Assembly (NCBI GenBank): GCA_037440925.1 | Contig: JBBITF010000029.1 | Coordinates: forward strand, 1 to 35,031 | DNA from: JAABUE01 sp037440925 | GTDB taxonomy: Bacteria > Chloroflexota > Anaerolineae > Anaerolineales > Villigracilaceae | DNA length: 35,031 bases | Reading direction: 5' to 3' | Shown: positions 16,901 to 24,388 of the stretch, one piece after another | How the letters are laid out: each line of letters begins with the position of its first letter | Position numbering within the stretch: the first letter of the stretch is position 1 | Notes under the pieces: generated by a model | The model's input: the letters and a program-made list of their open reading frames with translations, nothing else | Databases searched by the model: none | Told to the model about the DNA's origin: nothing | Made by a program: the position numbers and the translations under genes

Positions 16901-17156
16901 GTTGAATGTCCCTGAACCTGAACAGCCGGCAAAAGTTTGGGAGTTCAGAAATGAACAAGCCGAGTATATTTCTCAATTTCGCTTCCATCAGTATTTTCCG
17001 CAACCTGCAAAAGTCATCGGCTTTGCCGTTTTTTCGGAGGAAAGTGAAGAAGAAAGCAAAACAGCGCTGGAACGCTGGCGGTGGATGCATCCTCTACCTT
17101 TTGACTCACACGATCCATCTACTTGGGGCGCGCTGATTTTAATGTCAGACCGATGA
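13998..17156 (+). CDS. Large secreted lipoprotein of unknown function
   Basis: 1052 residues, starting at TTG 13998 (no ATG is available in a sensible position). MKRLYFALLTLAFLFAACS is a lipoprotein signal with the lipidated Cys at 18, so it should be anchored on the outer face of the membrane. Residues about 515-538 form a Thr-Pro-rich linker (TPTSTLTATPTATPTRTPIP) separating two halves. Each half has acidic D-rich segments like those of calcium-binding or FG-GAP/VCBS-type repeats (WDVNCDGKEEIVF near 63, DIDLDGDRKTETVF near 634), each followed by beta-rich sequence. The last 200 residues (YNLMWDEHSLYINLSV, WIALDIDLQGDFDTHV) look like a beta-sandwich, perhaps a carbohydrate-binding type. I do not recognise the family. 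Base composition is clearly less GC-rich than neighbours and the gene is flanked by fragments, suggesting transfer. Confidence 0.8.
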   Translation: MKRLYFALLTLAFLFAACSRENPPQVSDEQLLRYVFESHNQPYANPVDFETYKSQVTLQRASWDVNCDGKEEIVFSVDFSTPKVTYILVVSPQKDSLRELFFSKKFGWYGLDGRFIFQDGYLLLNYLSRGNGSNIRVSDWVQEVVRCTDEICASFSYTKYSWGFSFGPGRRDPITSVLVARAQFDDDTVTIRQYQYQAASASVSTQCYDQSGTKWHLSDQKNVETLGPTHLLQYRWDGTKFILTLEKEETPAISYERVGDWESDSIFMQTLYALHDRREEGEISEEKIQQDYLEFFDIPSIPPSLCGQTTPLALSSASAYDERGLSAEIIRTKEGCRLKVWQSPDWNKIQKIQEIKTIGIFNFACSADSTRLMWQDIETDGIKELFVLTRSGFNETVYIFRPGDTLQQIGNFTGFLREPNFRGIEWEWREGRFFLLVGKPFWKCDTCRNNLDCYKEIDQPFNAYVWDTSARQFAYTPCDIALPSAEFAICQDYYQQAFSVAQTMVAQTLTAVALSATPTSTLTATPTATPTRTPIPTSTVWRVEPVATLITTAYEPIDIFGVDDLPSYGIGRRWEASPYDSDFDTKPDYFLYTKLSKEQQNAWYQALLSFLEQRGDAPSIDTDGMAVLDTLDIDLDGDRKTETVFSYQFGQFYAVYGVAVMRDGKVVDSTPLDWNGDYVKQMRLIGIPISSHQNAVLAHLATVTGGSGIYPRIYRRLLTLQENKIRIVWDWQYFGGGRAGAAYQKFSNEKIEFKYLTGQPYADLLLSRSTEGFYLPDNPGNYQNYNVQLPGWLVFSWKEGKYRLSYYYDGKSLTPIRAADFIVHAPHINASLCDKNHASDCIRQIEYYQALEGYGLGNIGRSVEAAPYNLMWDEHSLYINLSVFPREPLKKHSTVWIALDIDLQGDFDTHVLNEDDRLLKIEIENPSHCGKDLSVQMVHPRVFSIPFKNYSQGNSCNIELVLSLEMLGLNVPEPEQPAKVWEFRNEQAEYISQFRFHQYFPQPAKVIGFAVFSEESEEESKTALERWRWMHPLPFDSHDPSTWGALILMSDR

Positions 17157-17165
17157 GGCGGCATA

Positions 17166-17367
17166 GTGCGCGCCGCGTGCGGTGAAGGCGTGCCGGAGGA
17201 AGCCCGCCAGACCTTCGAGGTCGCGCTGGAGAAAATCCGCCCGGCGGCCCAAACCATCATCCAAAAACTGCGCGCCCTGCACGACGCCCCCCGATGAAAT
17301 CACGGTCGAATTCGGGCTGAAGCAGGATACAACAAGCCGAAGGGTGGAACCGCAGGGCTATGGCTGA
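17166..17367 (+). pseudogene. Trypsin-co-occurring domain (CU044_2847-like) fragment, frameshifted
   Basis: From GTG 17166 one frame reads through TFEVALEKIRPAAQTIIQKL and stops at TGA 17295. A neighbouring frame continues with PPDEITVEFGLK to a TGA at 17365-17367. ALEK.RPAA..I..KLR followed by PDE..VEFGLKLS is the core of the small trypsin-co-occurring (trypco) domain encoded beside trypsin-like peptidases. A run of C at 17287-17292 marks the frameshift. After GLK the sequence is foreign (QDTTSRRVEPQG), so the end is lost. Its final bases overlap the end of the convergent membrane gene by ten bases. Confidence 0.65.
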
Positions 17368-18827
17368 CGGTCTGTTGTCTCATACACCACAAATCTACGG
17401 TTTTGGAAGACGGTCGTCAGCGGCAGGTTGCAGGCGCCGATTTGCTCCGGAGGGATTTGCAGGTTTTCGCCTACTTTCTTGCTCAGGGCAATGTAATCGC
17501 CCAACGTCATCCGCTCGCATTCGGTCACGGCCAGCGCGTCGCGCCCGGTCATCAGGCGTAGAGCGCGCGGTTTGAAAAATACGATGACGCTATCGGGGGG
17601 GGTCTTTTCTTTGATGAAATCGTACAGTTCGATACTGTAAGAATCAAAAGGTCCGTTGATGGCGCGTTCGTCGCGCAGGTTGGCGGCGGCATTCGAGCAG
17701 GCGTTCCATAGAAAAATGAACGTGACCAGCGTCAAGGCGCCGCGTGTGGTCATACGGGCGGCCGGCTGCCAGGAAAGCGGCAAGATGCTCTGAAGATATT
17801 CCAACCCGTGCCATGCCAGCAGAATGAAGATCGGCAGCATGGGAAAGAGGAAGCGGAATCCTTGCCATTCGGGCCAACTCCACAGCACGGTCAAGTACAG
17901 AAGCGCATACAGGAGGGGGAAGACTTCGTCTGCAAATCGCCTTGCCAGCCCCAGGATGAACAACGCCGCAAAGAGGCCAAACACGATTCTGGAGGCAGGC
18001 AAACTCTCGAAGAACAACCCAACGAGTTGGGAATACGCGGCCATGTTGTCGGTGAAGGTATGGGGCCCAAAAGCGGTGTACAAAGCCAGGTACGATTCCT
18101 GCCCGCCGGGGAAGAGCCAGGTTGACAGTCCCTGCAAGACGCCGAAAACCGCCATCAAAACAGCGGCCTCGCGTGCGAGACGTTTCCGCTCGCTCGGCTG
18201 GCGCAGAAAGCGCAGGGCGAGCAAGAGTAAGGCGCTCCCCAACAGAATCCATCCCTGCGTACGAACGAAGGCGGCGGTAAACACGGCTATTCCTATGCCG
18301 CCGGCCAGCGCCAGCCTGCGCCTGTCTTGCATTTCATGGAGATACATGTCGGCCAGCAACAGTGAGAGGGTGGAAAGAAACAGGAAGGGAATGTCGGACA
18401 GGATATTGTCAAGGAACAGCAACAAGCCAGGATGAAATGCAAACCACGAAACGGCCAGCAGGCTGTCGGCCACGGCGAAACGGCGCCGCATCCAAAAGAA
18501 GAACGCCAGCAGAAAACCCAAGAACGACAACAAGCCGGGCAATTTCAACGCCAGGGGACTGAGACCGGTCAGGGCATACACGGGCGCCAACATCAATGGG
18601 AACCCCCACGGATAGGCTGCCGGGCCGATTTGGTGCGAGGATTGCGTCACTGTGAAGGTGTTGTGGGCTACAAAATCGTCCATGTCGCCGCTCAGCAGAC
18701 TCTTGGCCTGCATCAAGTAAGCGGCAAAGTCATCTCCCCAGGTCTGCCCGCGGGTGAGAGTTCCAAAGCCAAGCAAAGCGCTGCCAAGCAACAGGCCAAT
18801 GAGCAGGGCGAGGGTCGTTTTGGTCAT
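17358..18827 (-). CDS. Multi-membrane glycosyltransferase-like protein (GT39/ArnT-like)
   Basis: 489 residues, about ten predicted membrane helices. After the first helix comes GQTWGDDFAAYLMQAKSLLSG, with D32-D33 in the position of the acidic motif of GT-C glycosyltransferases that use lipid-linked sugar donors (protein mannosyltransferase/ArnT relatives); YPWGFPLMLAPVYAL follows. The C-terminal 100 residues (SYSIELYDFIKEKTPPDSVIVFFKPRALRLMTGRD) form an outside domain typical of these proteins. I chose ATG 18827: the longer frame to 18890 would run through a terminator hairpin. Donor and acceptor are unknown. Its 3' end abuts the trypco fragment, so the sequence just beyond is a recombination junction. 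Confidence 0.75.
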   Translation of the reverse strand: MTKTTLALLIGLLLGSALLGFGTLTRGQTWGDDFAAYLMQAKSLLSGDMDDFVAHNTFTVTQSSHQIGPAAYPWGFPLMLAPVYALTGLSPLALKLPGLLSFLGFLLAFFFWMRRRFAVADSLLAVSWFAFHPGLLLFLDNILSDIPFLFLSTLSLLLADMYLHEMQDRRRLALAGGIGIAVFTAAFVRTQGWILLGSALLLLALRFLRQPSERKRLAREAAVLMAVFGVLQGLSTWLFPGGQESYLALYTAFGPHTFTDNMAAYSQLVGLFFESLPASRIVFGLFAALFILGLARRFADEVFPLLYALLYLTVLWSWPEWQGFRFLFPMLPIFILLAWHGLEYLQSILPLSWQPAARMTTRGALTLVTFIFLWNACSNAAANLRDERAINGPFDSYSIELYDFIKEKTPPDSVIVFFKPRALRLMTGRDALAVTECERMTLGDYIALSKKVGENLQIPPEQIGACNLPLTTVFQNRRFVVYETTDRQP

Positions 18828-18852
18828 AGCATGGATTTTACCCGACAGGGAG

Positions 18853-18884
18853 AAAAAAGACATCCCGCTCTTGGGCGGGATGTC
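18853..18884 (-). terminator. Rho-independent terminator of rpsT
   Basis: Read on the minus strand: GACATCCCGC, a six-base loop, GCGGGATGTC (18884 to 18859), then TTTTTT (18858-18853). A perfect 10-bp stem followed directly by six U is a textbook terminator. It lies about 100 bases after the rpsT stop and separates it from the membrane gene. Confidence 0.88.
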
Positions 18885-18940
18885 CGTCAACGTCCCGAAG
18901 TTGTAGAATATTGCGGGGCGTTTTTCCTCGAAAAGGGGAC

Positions 18941-18970
18941 AGAAACGGGGCGTTTTGGCGACCCGTTTCT
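18941..18970 (-). repeat. Inverted repeat after rpsT
   Basis: AGAAACGGG (18941-18949) and CCCGTTTCT (18962-18970) form a perfect 9-bp stem with a 12-base loop, starting 18 bases beyond the rpsT stop. No U run follows on the minus strand, so it is more likely a 3'-end stabilising hairpin than a terminator. Confidence 0.5.
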
Positions 18971-18987
18971 TGAAATGTTTCCAGAGG

Positions 18988-19254
18988 TTATTTCTGGATA
19001 GCGGCCAGGCGCTTCATCAAACGGCTCTTGCGGCGGGCGGCATTATTTTTATGAAGCACACCCTTTTCTGCGGCCTTGTCCAGCGCGCTGGCAGCCTTCA
19101 AAATAGCCGCTCGAGTCTCTTCGACGTTTTCCCCGCTGAGCGCTTTGCGGGCGTCGCGCACTGCCATGCGGGCGCTGCCGCGAAAGATACGATTGCGCAG
19201 GCGGCGCTTCTCGTTTTGTGCGTTGCGTTTGATTTGGGACTTGATGTTAGCCAA
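18988..19254 (-). CDS. rpsT: 30S ribosomal protein S20
   Basis: Binds 16S rRNA early in 30S assembly. 88 residues, beginning (M)ANIKSQIKRNAQNEKRRLRN and rich in Lys/Arg/Ala, with KAASALDKAAEKGVLHKNNAARRKSRLMKRL at the end: a complete, typical S20. The start is TTG at 19254, with GGAGGA at 19261-19266 six bases upstream; the in-frame ATG at 19290 would add 12 residues absent from the family. A candidate promoter overlaps the end of the preceding gene and a strong terminator follows, so rpsT is an independent unit inside the glycan region. Confidence 0.96.
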   Translation of the reverse strand: MANIKSQIKRNAQNEKRRLRNRIFRGSARMAVRDARKALSGENVEETRAAILKAASALDKAAEKGVLHKNNAARRKSRLMKRLAAIQK

Positions 19255-19296
19255 GGGTCTTCCTCCAAAGGGACTTGCTGAATTTTGCAAGGGCTT

Positions 19297-19325
19297 ATTC
19301 TACATGAGAGCGGCGGATTTGTCCA
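19297..19325 (-). promoter_or_regulatory. Candidate sigma70-type promoter for rpsT
   Basis: On the minus strand TGGACA (19325-19320) and TAGAAT (19302-19297) are separated by 17 bases, each one mismatch from consensus. The -10 box contains the TAG stop of the upstream dehydrogenase gene. It sits about 43 bases before the rpsT start. Confidence 0.6.
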
Positions 19326-20298
19326 GCGCGATTTTCAAGCCGGTCGTATCCATCCCCAACCCCTCGAGGAGATTCTTGATGGTGTTGCGGTGGACGCGCT
19401 CCCAGGCGGCCGGGCTGGAATTAGCGTTGTGGGGAGCGAGCAAGACGTTGTCCATTTTCAAAAGCGGACTATCGAGCGGGAGCGGCTCCACCTCGAAGAC
19501 ATCTAACGCGGCTCCGCCCAAACGACCGGCCTGCAACGCTTCGATGAGGGCTTTCTCCTCGACGATGGGGCCGCGCGCGGTGTTGATCAACACGGCTGAA
19601 GGTTTCATCAGCGCCAGGGTTTGGGCGTTGATGAGATGGTAACTGGTAGGATTGAGGTCACAGTTGATGGAGACAAAATCAGACTCAGAGAGCAGAGAAT
19701 GAAGATCGGTGAGCAGAATGCCCGTTTCGGCAACGAAGACGTGGTCAATTTCAACGATGTCGGTTCCCAGCACTTTCATGCCGAAGGCGCGCGCGCGGCG
19801 GGTGACGGCCTTGCCGATGTTGCCCACGCCAATCACGCCCAGCGTAGCCTCGCTGAGAGATTTGCCAGGTATCTTCTCCCATGCGCCGCTTTTCATGGCT
19901 TTGTCCATCCACGGCTGGCGGCGAACGAAGGCCAGTAAGTAGCCCAGCACCGAGTCGGCGACCGGAATGGTGAAGGCGTTGAGGGTGCGGCCAATTTTAA
20001 TGCCATAACGGGAGCAGGCCGAGGCGTCAATGGAATCGATGCCCGTCCCCCACTTGGAGATGACTTTCAAACGCGGGACGCAAGCCTCGATGACGCGCGC
20101 TGTGTAACGGTCATCTCCACAGATGGCGCCGTCGAATTGACCGGCGTAACGCAGCAGGTCTTCTTCTTCCAGGCGTTCTCGCACTTCGGGGACGATGAGC
20201 TGGAGGCCGTAGCCTTCCAAAAGGGGGCCGAAACGATCGAGGAAGGGAATCATGTAGGGGGCGGTCAACAGTACGGTGAAAGTGTATTTGGGGGGCAT
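19300..20298 (-). CDS. D-isomer-specific 2-hydroxyacid dehydrogenase
   Basis: NAD-dependent oxidation/reduction of a 2-hydroxy/2-keto acid; phosphoglycerate-dehydrogenase branch by appearance. 332 residues from ATG 20298. The NAD domain has GVIGVGNIGKAV (G157, G159, G162), and the catalytic triad of the family is visible: R242 in NTARGPI, E271 in FEVEPL, H290 in APHNAN. KWGTGIDSID and AFTIPVADSVLGYLLAF are typical of SerA-like enzymes. There is no ACT domain, so it is shorter than feedback-regulated SerA. I preferred ATG 20298 over 20331 because the longer form overlaps the upstream gene by 19 bases and has no family support. Being last in a glycan operon, it may serve sugar-acid metabolism rather than serine synthesis. 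Confidence 0.88.
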   Translation of the reverse strand: MPPKYTFTVLLTAPYMIPFLDRFGPLLEGYGLQLIVPEVRERLEEEDLLRYAGQFDGAICGDDRYTARVIEACVPRLKVISKWGTGIDSIDASACSRYGIKIGRTLNAFTIPVADSVLGYLLAFVRRQPWMDKAMKSGAWEKIPGKSLSEATLGVIGVGNIGKAVTRRARAFGMKVLGTDIVEIDHVFVAETGILLTDLHSLLSESDFVSINCDLNPTSYHLINAQTLALMKPSAVLINTARGPIVEEKALIEALQAGRLGGAALDVFEVEPLPLDSPLLKMDNVLLAPHNANSSPAAWERVHRNTIKNLLEGLGMDTTGLKIALDKSAALM

Positions 20299-20312
20299 GG
20301 TTGGTCCTGAAA

Positions 20313-22334
20313 TCAATCTGCGCTGCTGCACAAGATTTGGATGAGAGGCGCGGGGTCAGAGGAGGCCGGCCAGGTTTCCAGTTGTTTGCACAGGCTCAGG
20401 CGCAGGCTTTTGTCGGCTTTGATTTTCTTGGCAACCTGAGCGGCTTTTTGAGTTTGCGCGGTGCGCAAGTAGGCTTCTGCCACCGGCAACCATTCGGAGC
20501 GGTCGGCGGGCTTTAGTCCCAGTTTTTCGGCCTGATCGGCCAGGCGGGCGGCCTCCTCCCAATCTCCGCGCTGGCGAGCCAGGTCTATTTTTTGGTAATA
20601 GTAACACCAGGCATGTTCCGGCTCGTCGCCGAATATCTCTGATGCAGGAGTGTGAGGGGGGGCATCGGGCAGAATCAGGTCAGCGCGGGAGTAGGAGGCA
20701 ATATCTTGCACCAAGGGGTCTTCGATGAACGGAAGTTCCAGCCGCGCGCCGTTGATAACGTGCAGGCAGGAATTTTCGGACGGTTTGGACATGATGAGCG
20801 GCTTGCTGTAATCGCGCAAGACCAATACGCTGCGCATGTGGCGCTCGTCTATATCGCCTTTTCGCAGCGCAAAGCCGATGTCATCGAACAGCACCTGGCC
20901 GCTGAATTTCAGCGGGGCAGCCGGGTTGTAGATGATGTTGAGAGGCCCCCACACCTCGTATTCTTCTGCCAGGTGATAATCGGGCGGCGGGACAGCAATA
21001 ACAGTGGTCCCGGCTTGCAGGTCAGGCGCGCGCCAGGAGAGTTGCCACCACATCTCACGTTCTTGGGTCCAAAACTCACGATAGAAGACGCCGCTGTGAT
21101 ATTGCGTTATGACCCCAGAGACCAACAGGCTGAGGAGGAAGAGCCAGCGGGCCGGAGGGCGAACCGCATAGAAAGCCAGGCCGCCCAGAAACAAGGCTAC
21201 GCCCAATACGGATTGGGCGGTGTAACGATCCCATTGGTAGTCGAAGACAACGTTTCGGCCGGCCGCCACGATTGGGATGGTTGTGACAACGATGATGATG
21301 GCGCCCAATACAGTCATGTGCAGGGCAGAACGGTCTGGCGATTGTCCATTTGCTTCGAGGTGGGTTTGCCTGTGCGTCCAAAAGAGGTATGCCGTTGCTA
21401 TGCCTGCAATCAGGATTGCTAAAAGGAGCGAAGCGCCCAGGTCACGGTAAGTGCTGTCAAGGGCGAACTGGTAGAGCGGCACTGTCCATGCAAACAGGGT
21501 GGTCTCGAACAGGTCTTTGAGGGCCTCGAAAACAATCGCCAGCGCGCTGTGTAAGGGAGATGCGCTGTATTCTCCCAGCAGGGCATCTACGTTGGTAGAG
21601 CGGCGCGTGCTGTCGAATAGGAAAATTCGCCAGTAGGCGAAGCCAAGTCCCAGCAGCAGGTAGGGAATGGCTTTCTTGAAGGTAACGAGCAGGTTGGTTT
21701 TCAGGCTTTGGAAAACGCCGCTGCCCTGAGAGACAACGTAGAACAAGAGGAGCAGCCTGGCGACTTCGATGCCAATCATGGCCTCGTAGATGGCCAGATA
21801 GAATACTGCCAACACAATCGAACCCGTTGTCCAGAGCGTGTGCGCAACGCGGTGATGAACCTTAACGGCTTGAATGCTCATCGCAATCGAGAACAAAGCC
21901 GCTGCCTGAGAGAGCAGGAGGTTCTTGAATAAGGCGGCATTAGGCTGCTGGTAGAAACCCGGATAGACAGAAAACAGCAGAGTAACGAAAGTGGCCTCCA
22001 GGTTTTTTCCCGGCCACACCAGACGGATGAGCCAGTACACAGCCAGGACGCTGAGCAATTTGATGAACAAGGCGTATACCTGCCAATGCAAGGGAGATTG
22101 TCCCAACAGCCTGTAGTCCCAGGCATACAACAAGCCCACAAAGGGGCGGTCAATTTTGAACAGCGCCAACACGCCTTCGGGTCCCTGGGCTTGCGCCGTC
22201 CAGAGCATATACCAGTCGTCACGGTAGAAGCCCAGGTGAGGAATCAAGACGCCGTAAGTGAGCATCGTAATGGCAATCACAACCAGGATGGAGAGGAGGT
22301 TTTCGTTAGAGCGAAGTTTTTGGGAGAAAGACAT
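20313..22334 (-). CDS. Multi-membrane GT-C-like protein with C-terminal helical repeats
   Basis: 673 residues. The first 410 or so are hydrophobic with roughly ten to twelve membrane segments. After helix 1, HLGFYRDDWYMLWTAQAQG carries D39-D40, the acidic motif expected in GT-C transferases; DRPFVGLLYAWDYRLLG follows. Residues about 415-560 form an extracytoplasmic domain. The C-terminal part (about 575-660: YYQKIDLARQRGDWEEAARLADQAEKLG, PVAEAYLRTAQTQKAAQVAKKI) looks like two or three TPR-type helical repeats. Similar proteins are annotated only as hypothetical membrane proteins. It follows the preceding gene by 15 bases. Confidence 0.7.
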   Translation of the reverse strand: MSFSQKLRSNENLLSILVVIAITMLTYGVLIPHLGFYRDDWYMLWTAQAQGPEGVLALFKIDRPFVGLLYAWDYRLLGQSPLHWQVYALFIKLLSVLAVYWLIRLVWPGKNLEATFVTLLFSVYPGFYQQPNAALFKNLLLSQAAALFSIAMSIQAVKVHHRVAHTLWTTGSIVLAVFYLAIYEAMIGIEVARLLLLFYVVSQGSGVFQSLKTNLLVTFKKAIPYLLLGLGFAYWRIFLFDSTRRSTNVDALLGEYSASPLHSALAIVFEALKDLFETTLFAWTVPLYQFALDSTYRDLGASLLLAILIAGIATAYLFWTHRQTHLEANGQSPDRSALHMTVLGAIIIVVTTIPIVAAGRNVVFDYQWDRYTAQSVLGVALFLGGLAFYAVRPPARWLFLLSLLVSGVITQYHSGVFYREFWTQEREMWWQLSWRAPDLQAGTTVIAVPPPDYHLAEEYEVWGPLNIIYNPAAPLKFSGQVLFDDIGFALRKGDIDERHMRSVLVLRDYSKPLIMSKPSENSCLHVINGARLELPFIEDPLVQDIASYSRADLILPDAPPHTPASEIFGDEPEHAWCYYYQKIDLARQRGDWEEAARLADQAEKLGLKPADRSEWLPVAEAYLRTAQTQKAAQVAKKIKADKSLRLSLCKQLETWPASSDPAPLIQILCSSAD

Positions 22335-22349
22335 GCGCCAAAAATCCTT

Positions 22350-23705
22350 TCATGAACCAGCGCTGTTCTTGTGCTTGTAAGAGAGGGCTTGCGCTATGGC
22401 GTCAGCGCCCAGAAGCGCTAGCAGCCAGCAAGAGAGGATGAATTGTACCGCAAGCGACAGGGCGTGCCGGTCCATTCCCGAGGTATCACCGTGCCAGACG
22501 ATGAACAGGTGAGGGTAAATCAGGAGAGATAGAGCCAAGAAAACCATCCAGGCCGGGTTGGTTTTCCAGGCCCGCCAGGCAAGGACTACCAGGGCGGCGA
22601 CGGAGGTCAGCGCCCACAACCAGAGAAGGGCCTGGCGCGGGTACAAAACCGCTGCAAGGCGCCAGGGCAGGATGGATTGGTATCGTTGAGGGAAGAAACG
22701 CTCCGCGCGCTCGAATTTGACCAGCGTCTCGAAGTCTGCCAGCGGTTGAGAAAGGCTTTGCTGAGGGACGGATAGCAGCCAGCGCACATAACAGGATTTT
22801 CCGTCTGCATACAGCCAGAGGCGATACGACTCGAGAGCCGGATCTTCGTAGAAGGCGCGTTCTGCGCTGCCAGCATGGCCGTCTACCAGTTGCAAAAGTT
22901 CGGGCGTGAGGGGCATTCCACAATCCGAGAAGAAGGTCAATGCCTGCGCGTCGGTCAGGATGCGCTCGGCAAGCACGTTTTGGAAGGGAAATACCCATCG
23001 CTGGCCTTTGTTGGCGGCAAAGTTGCTCAACGCAAACAGCAAGGCAAACGCCAGGGCCAGCGCCAGGAAGCGCCTGTTGGCTCCAAAGAAGAGAACTGCC
23101 AGACTGAGCAGCCCGGCCAGCATCAAGAGCAGCCAGGCATTGGTATCGCGGCAAAAGGCCCACCCAAAGGCCACCAGCAGCAGCGCCGCGACTTTCCACC
23201 GCCGCCAACCTTTGAGCAGCCATAGCCAAGCGGCAATGAACAACGCCATGAGCGAGAGCGAAAGCGACTCGGTCAGCATGACCAGATCCCAGCCGGCAAT
23301 GTGAGGCTCAAGGCTGAAGGTCAGAAGCAGGCCAAAGGTCAGGAGACGAAGCGCAGGGTTTTGGAGCCAGGACGCCACCGCCAGCGCCAGGAGTCCCCAC
23401 GAGAGAATGGAAAAGGCCGCCTGGAAGGAGGCCACAGCCGGTTGGTTGCCTCCAAAGGCTTTGATGACCAGAGGGAAGATAAAGGGGCGGGCGTTCAACC
23501 AGAAATCGAGGTCAGACAAGGGGAGGCGCGCAATGCGCATGTAAGCGGGTGTATCCGAAACATGCCGCGCCCTTTCGAGGGCTGGGGCTTCGTTCGACCA
23601 GCGCAAAACGGCGTAGGCCATGAACAAGAGCGCCATCGAAAACAACGTCAAGAAGGCGCTTGGGCTTCGACTGAAAGGCCTGTTCGACCTGAAATCAACA
23701 TTCAT
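22350..23705 (-). CDS. Multi-membrane protein of the glycan operon, function unknown
   Basis: 451 residues, about ten predicted membrane helices, short basic N terminus (MNVDFRSNRPFSRSPS). After helix 1 comes a soluble loop with RHVSDTPAYMRIARLPLSD, which could be a variant GT-C acidic loop (single D), and then WLNARPFIFPLVIKAFGGNQ. A second soluble region lies around 240-330 (GMPLTPELLQLVDGH and several charged stretches). No catalytic motif identifies it. Its ATG overlaps the stop of the cytidylyltransferase gene by three bases, a tight coupling that argues for a joint role in making or exporting a sugar polymer. Confidence 0.65.
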   Translation of the reverse strand: MNVDFRSNRPFSRSPSAFLTLFSMALLFMAYAVLRWSNEAPALERARHVSDTPAYMRIARLPLSDLDFWLNARPFIFPLVIKAFGGNQPAVASFQAAFSILSWGLLALAVASWLQNPALRLLTFGLLLTFSLEPHIAGWDLVMLTESLSLSLMALFIAAWLWLLKGWRRWKVAALLLVAFGWAFCRDTNAWLLLMLAGLLSLAVLFFGANRRFLALALAFALLFALSNFAANKGQRWVFPFQNVLAERILTDAQALTFFSDCGMPLTPELLQLVDGHAGSAERAFYEDPALESYRLWLYADGKSCYVRWLLSVPQQSLSQPLADFETLVKFERAERFFPQRYQSILPWRLAAVLYPRQALLWLWALTSVAALVVLAWRAWKTNPAWMVFLALSLLIYPHLFIVWHGDTSGMDRHALSLAVQFILSCWLLALLGADAIAQALSYKHKNSAGS

Positions 23706-24385
23706 TCATTGCCCCTGGCTGATAATTGTCGTTTCATCAGGAAATCGCAGATGTCGAAATCCAGTTCTTCGTCAATGTCCCAGGCTTCTGCGGGGCTGAT
23801 TTCGAACATGGCAGGGCGCGCGCCAATGCGATGACGACGCTCGAGCAGCGTTTGGCGGGTGAACAGGTACAGGCACGAGTTCTCTTCGTACACGGGCGGA
23901 AGGTCTTGAGTCTGGAGAAGTTCGGCGGGGTTGTGATTGATGGCGCGTCCATGCTGGTCGTATAGACGCGTTTGTAGACGGGTGACCGAGAAGAGGGAAT
24001 CGTGGGCGGGGTAATGGTTCCAAAAGAATTGGATGGCGCGCGAGACGGTAGCGGGCTGGAGAAGGGGGTTGGTGCTGTGCGTTTGCAGGTAAAAGTCCGC
24101 TTCAATCTGCTGGGTGTCGTAGAGCAGGATGTCGTTCATAGGGATCGAATCGGCGCGCAGGGCCTCGGGGCGCAGGAGGATTTGCACGGAGGGAAAATGC
24201 CGTCGCAGCCCATCCATGACCGGCTCGGAGTCGGTATCTACCGCCACGCGGCTGATTTCAGGGACGGCCAAGAGGGTTTCGATAATGTAGTAGAAGAGCG
24301 GTTTGCCTGCCAGCGGGCGGTAGTTCTTGCCAGGCACGCGCTGGCTGTGATGGCGCATGGGGACGAGAGCGATTAGAGCGGGCAT
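23702..24385 (-). CDS. Acylneuraminate/KDO-type cytidylyltransferase
   Basis: Activates a nine- or eight-carbon sugar acid with CTP to a CMP-sugar. 227 residues, normal for the family. The N-terminal nucleotide-binding signature is LVPMRHHSQRVPGKNYRPLAGKPL (about 7-30), followed by VAVDTDSE and by LQTHSTNPLLQPATVSRAI, the segment binding the cytidine ribose. The end carries AWDIDEELDFDICDFLM, whose D residues match the metal-binding DID(T/D)..D motif. Whether the substrate is neuraminate, another nonulosonate or a related acid cannot be read. It starts three bases after the upstream gene. Confidence 0.85.
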   Translation of the reverse strand: MPALIALVPMRHHSQRVPGKNYRPLAGKPLFYYIIETLLAVPEISRVAVDTDSEPVMDGLRRHFPSVQILLRPEALRADSIPMNDILLYDTQQIEADFYLQTHSTNPLLQPATVSRAIQFFWNHYPAHDSLFSVTRLQTRLYDQHGRAINHNPAELLQTQDLPPVYEENSCLYLFTRQTLLERRHRIGARPAMFEISPAEAWDIDEELDFDICDFLMKRQLSARGNE

Positions 24386-24388
24386 GAA

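Noticed and set aside
18827..18890. N-terminal extension of the GT39-like gene to 18890
   Set aside because: It would translate through a perfect terminator hairpin belonging to rpsT; ATG 18827 directly precedes the first membrane helix.
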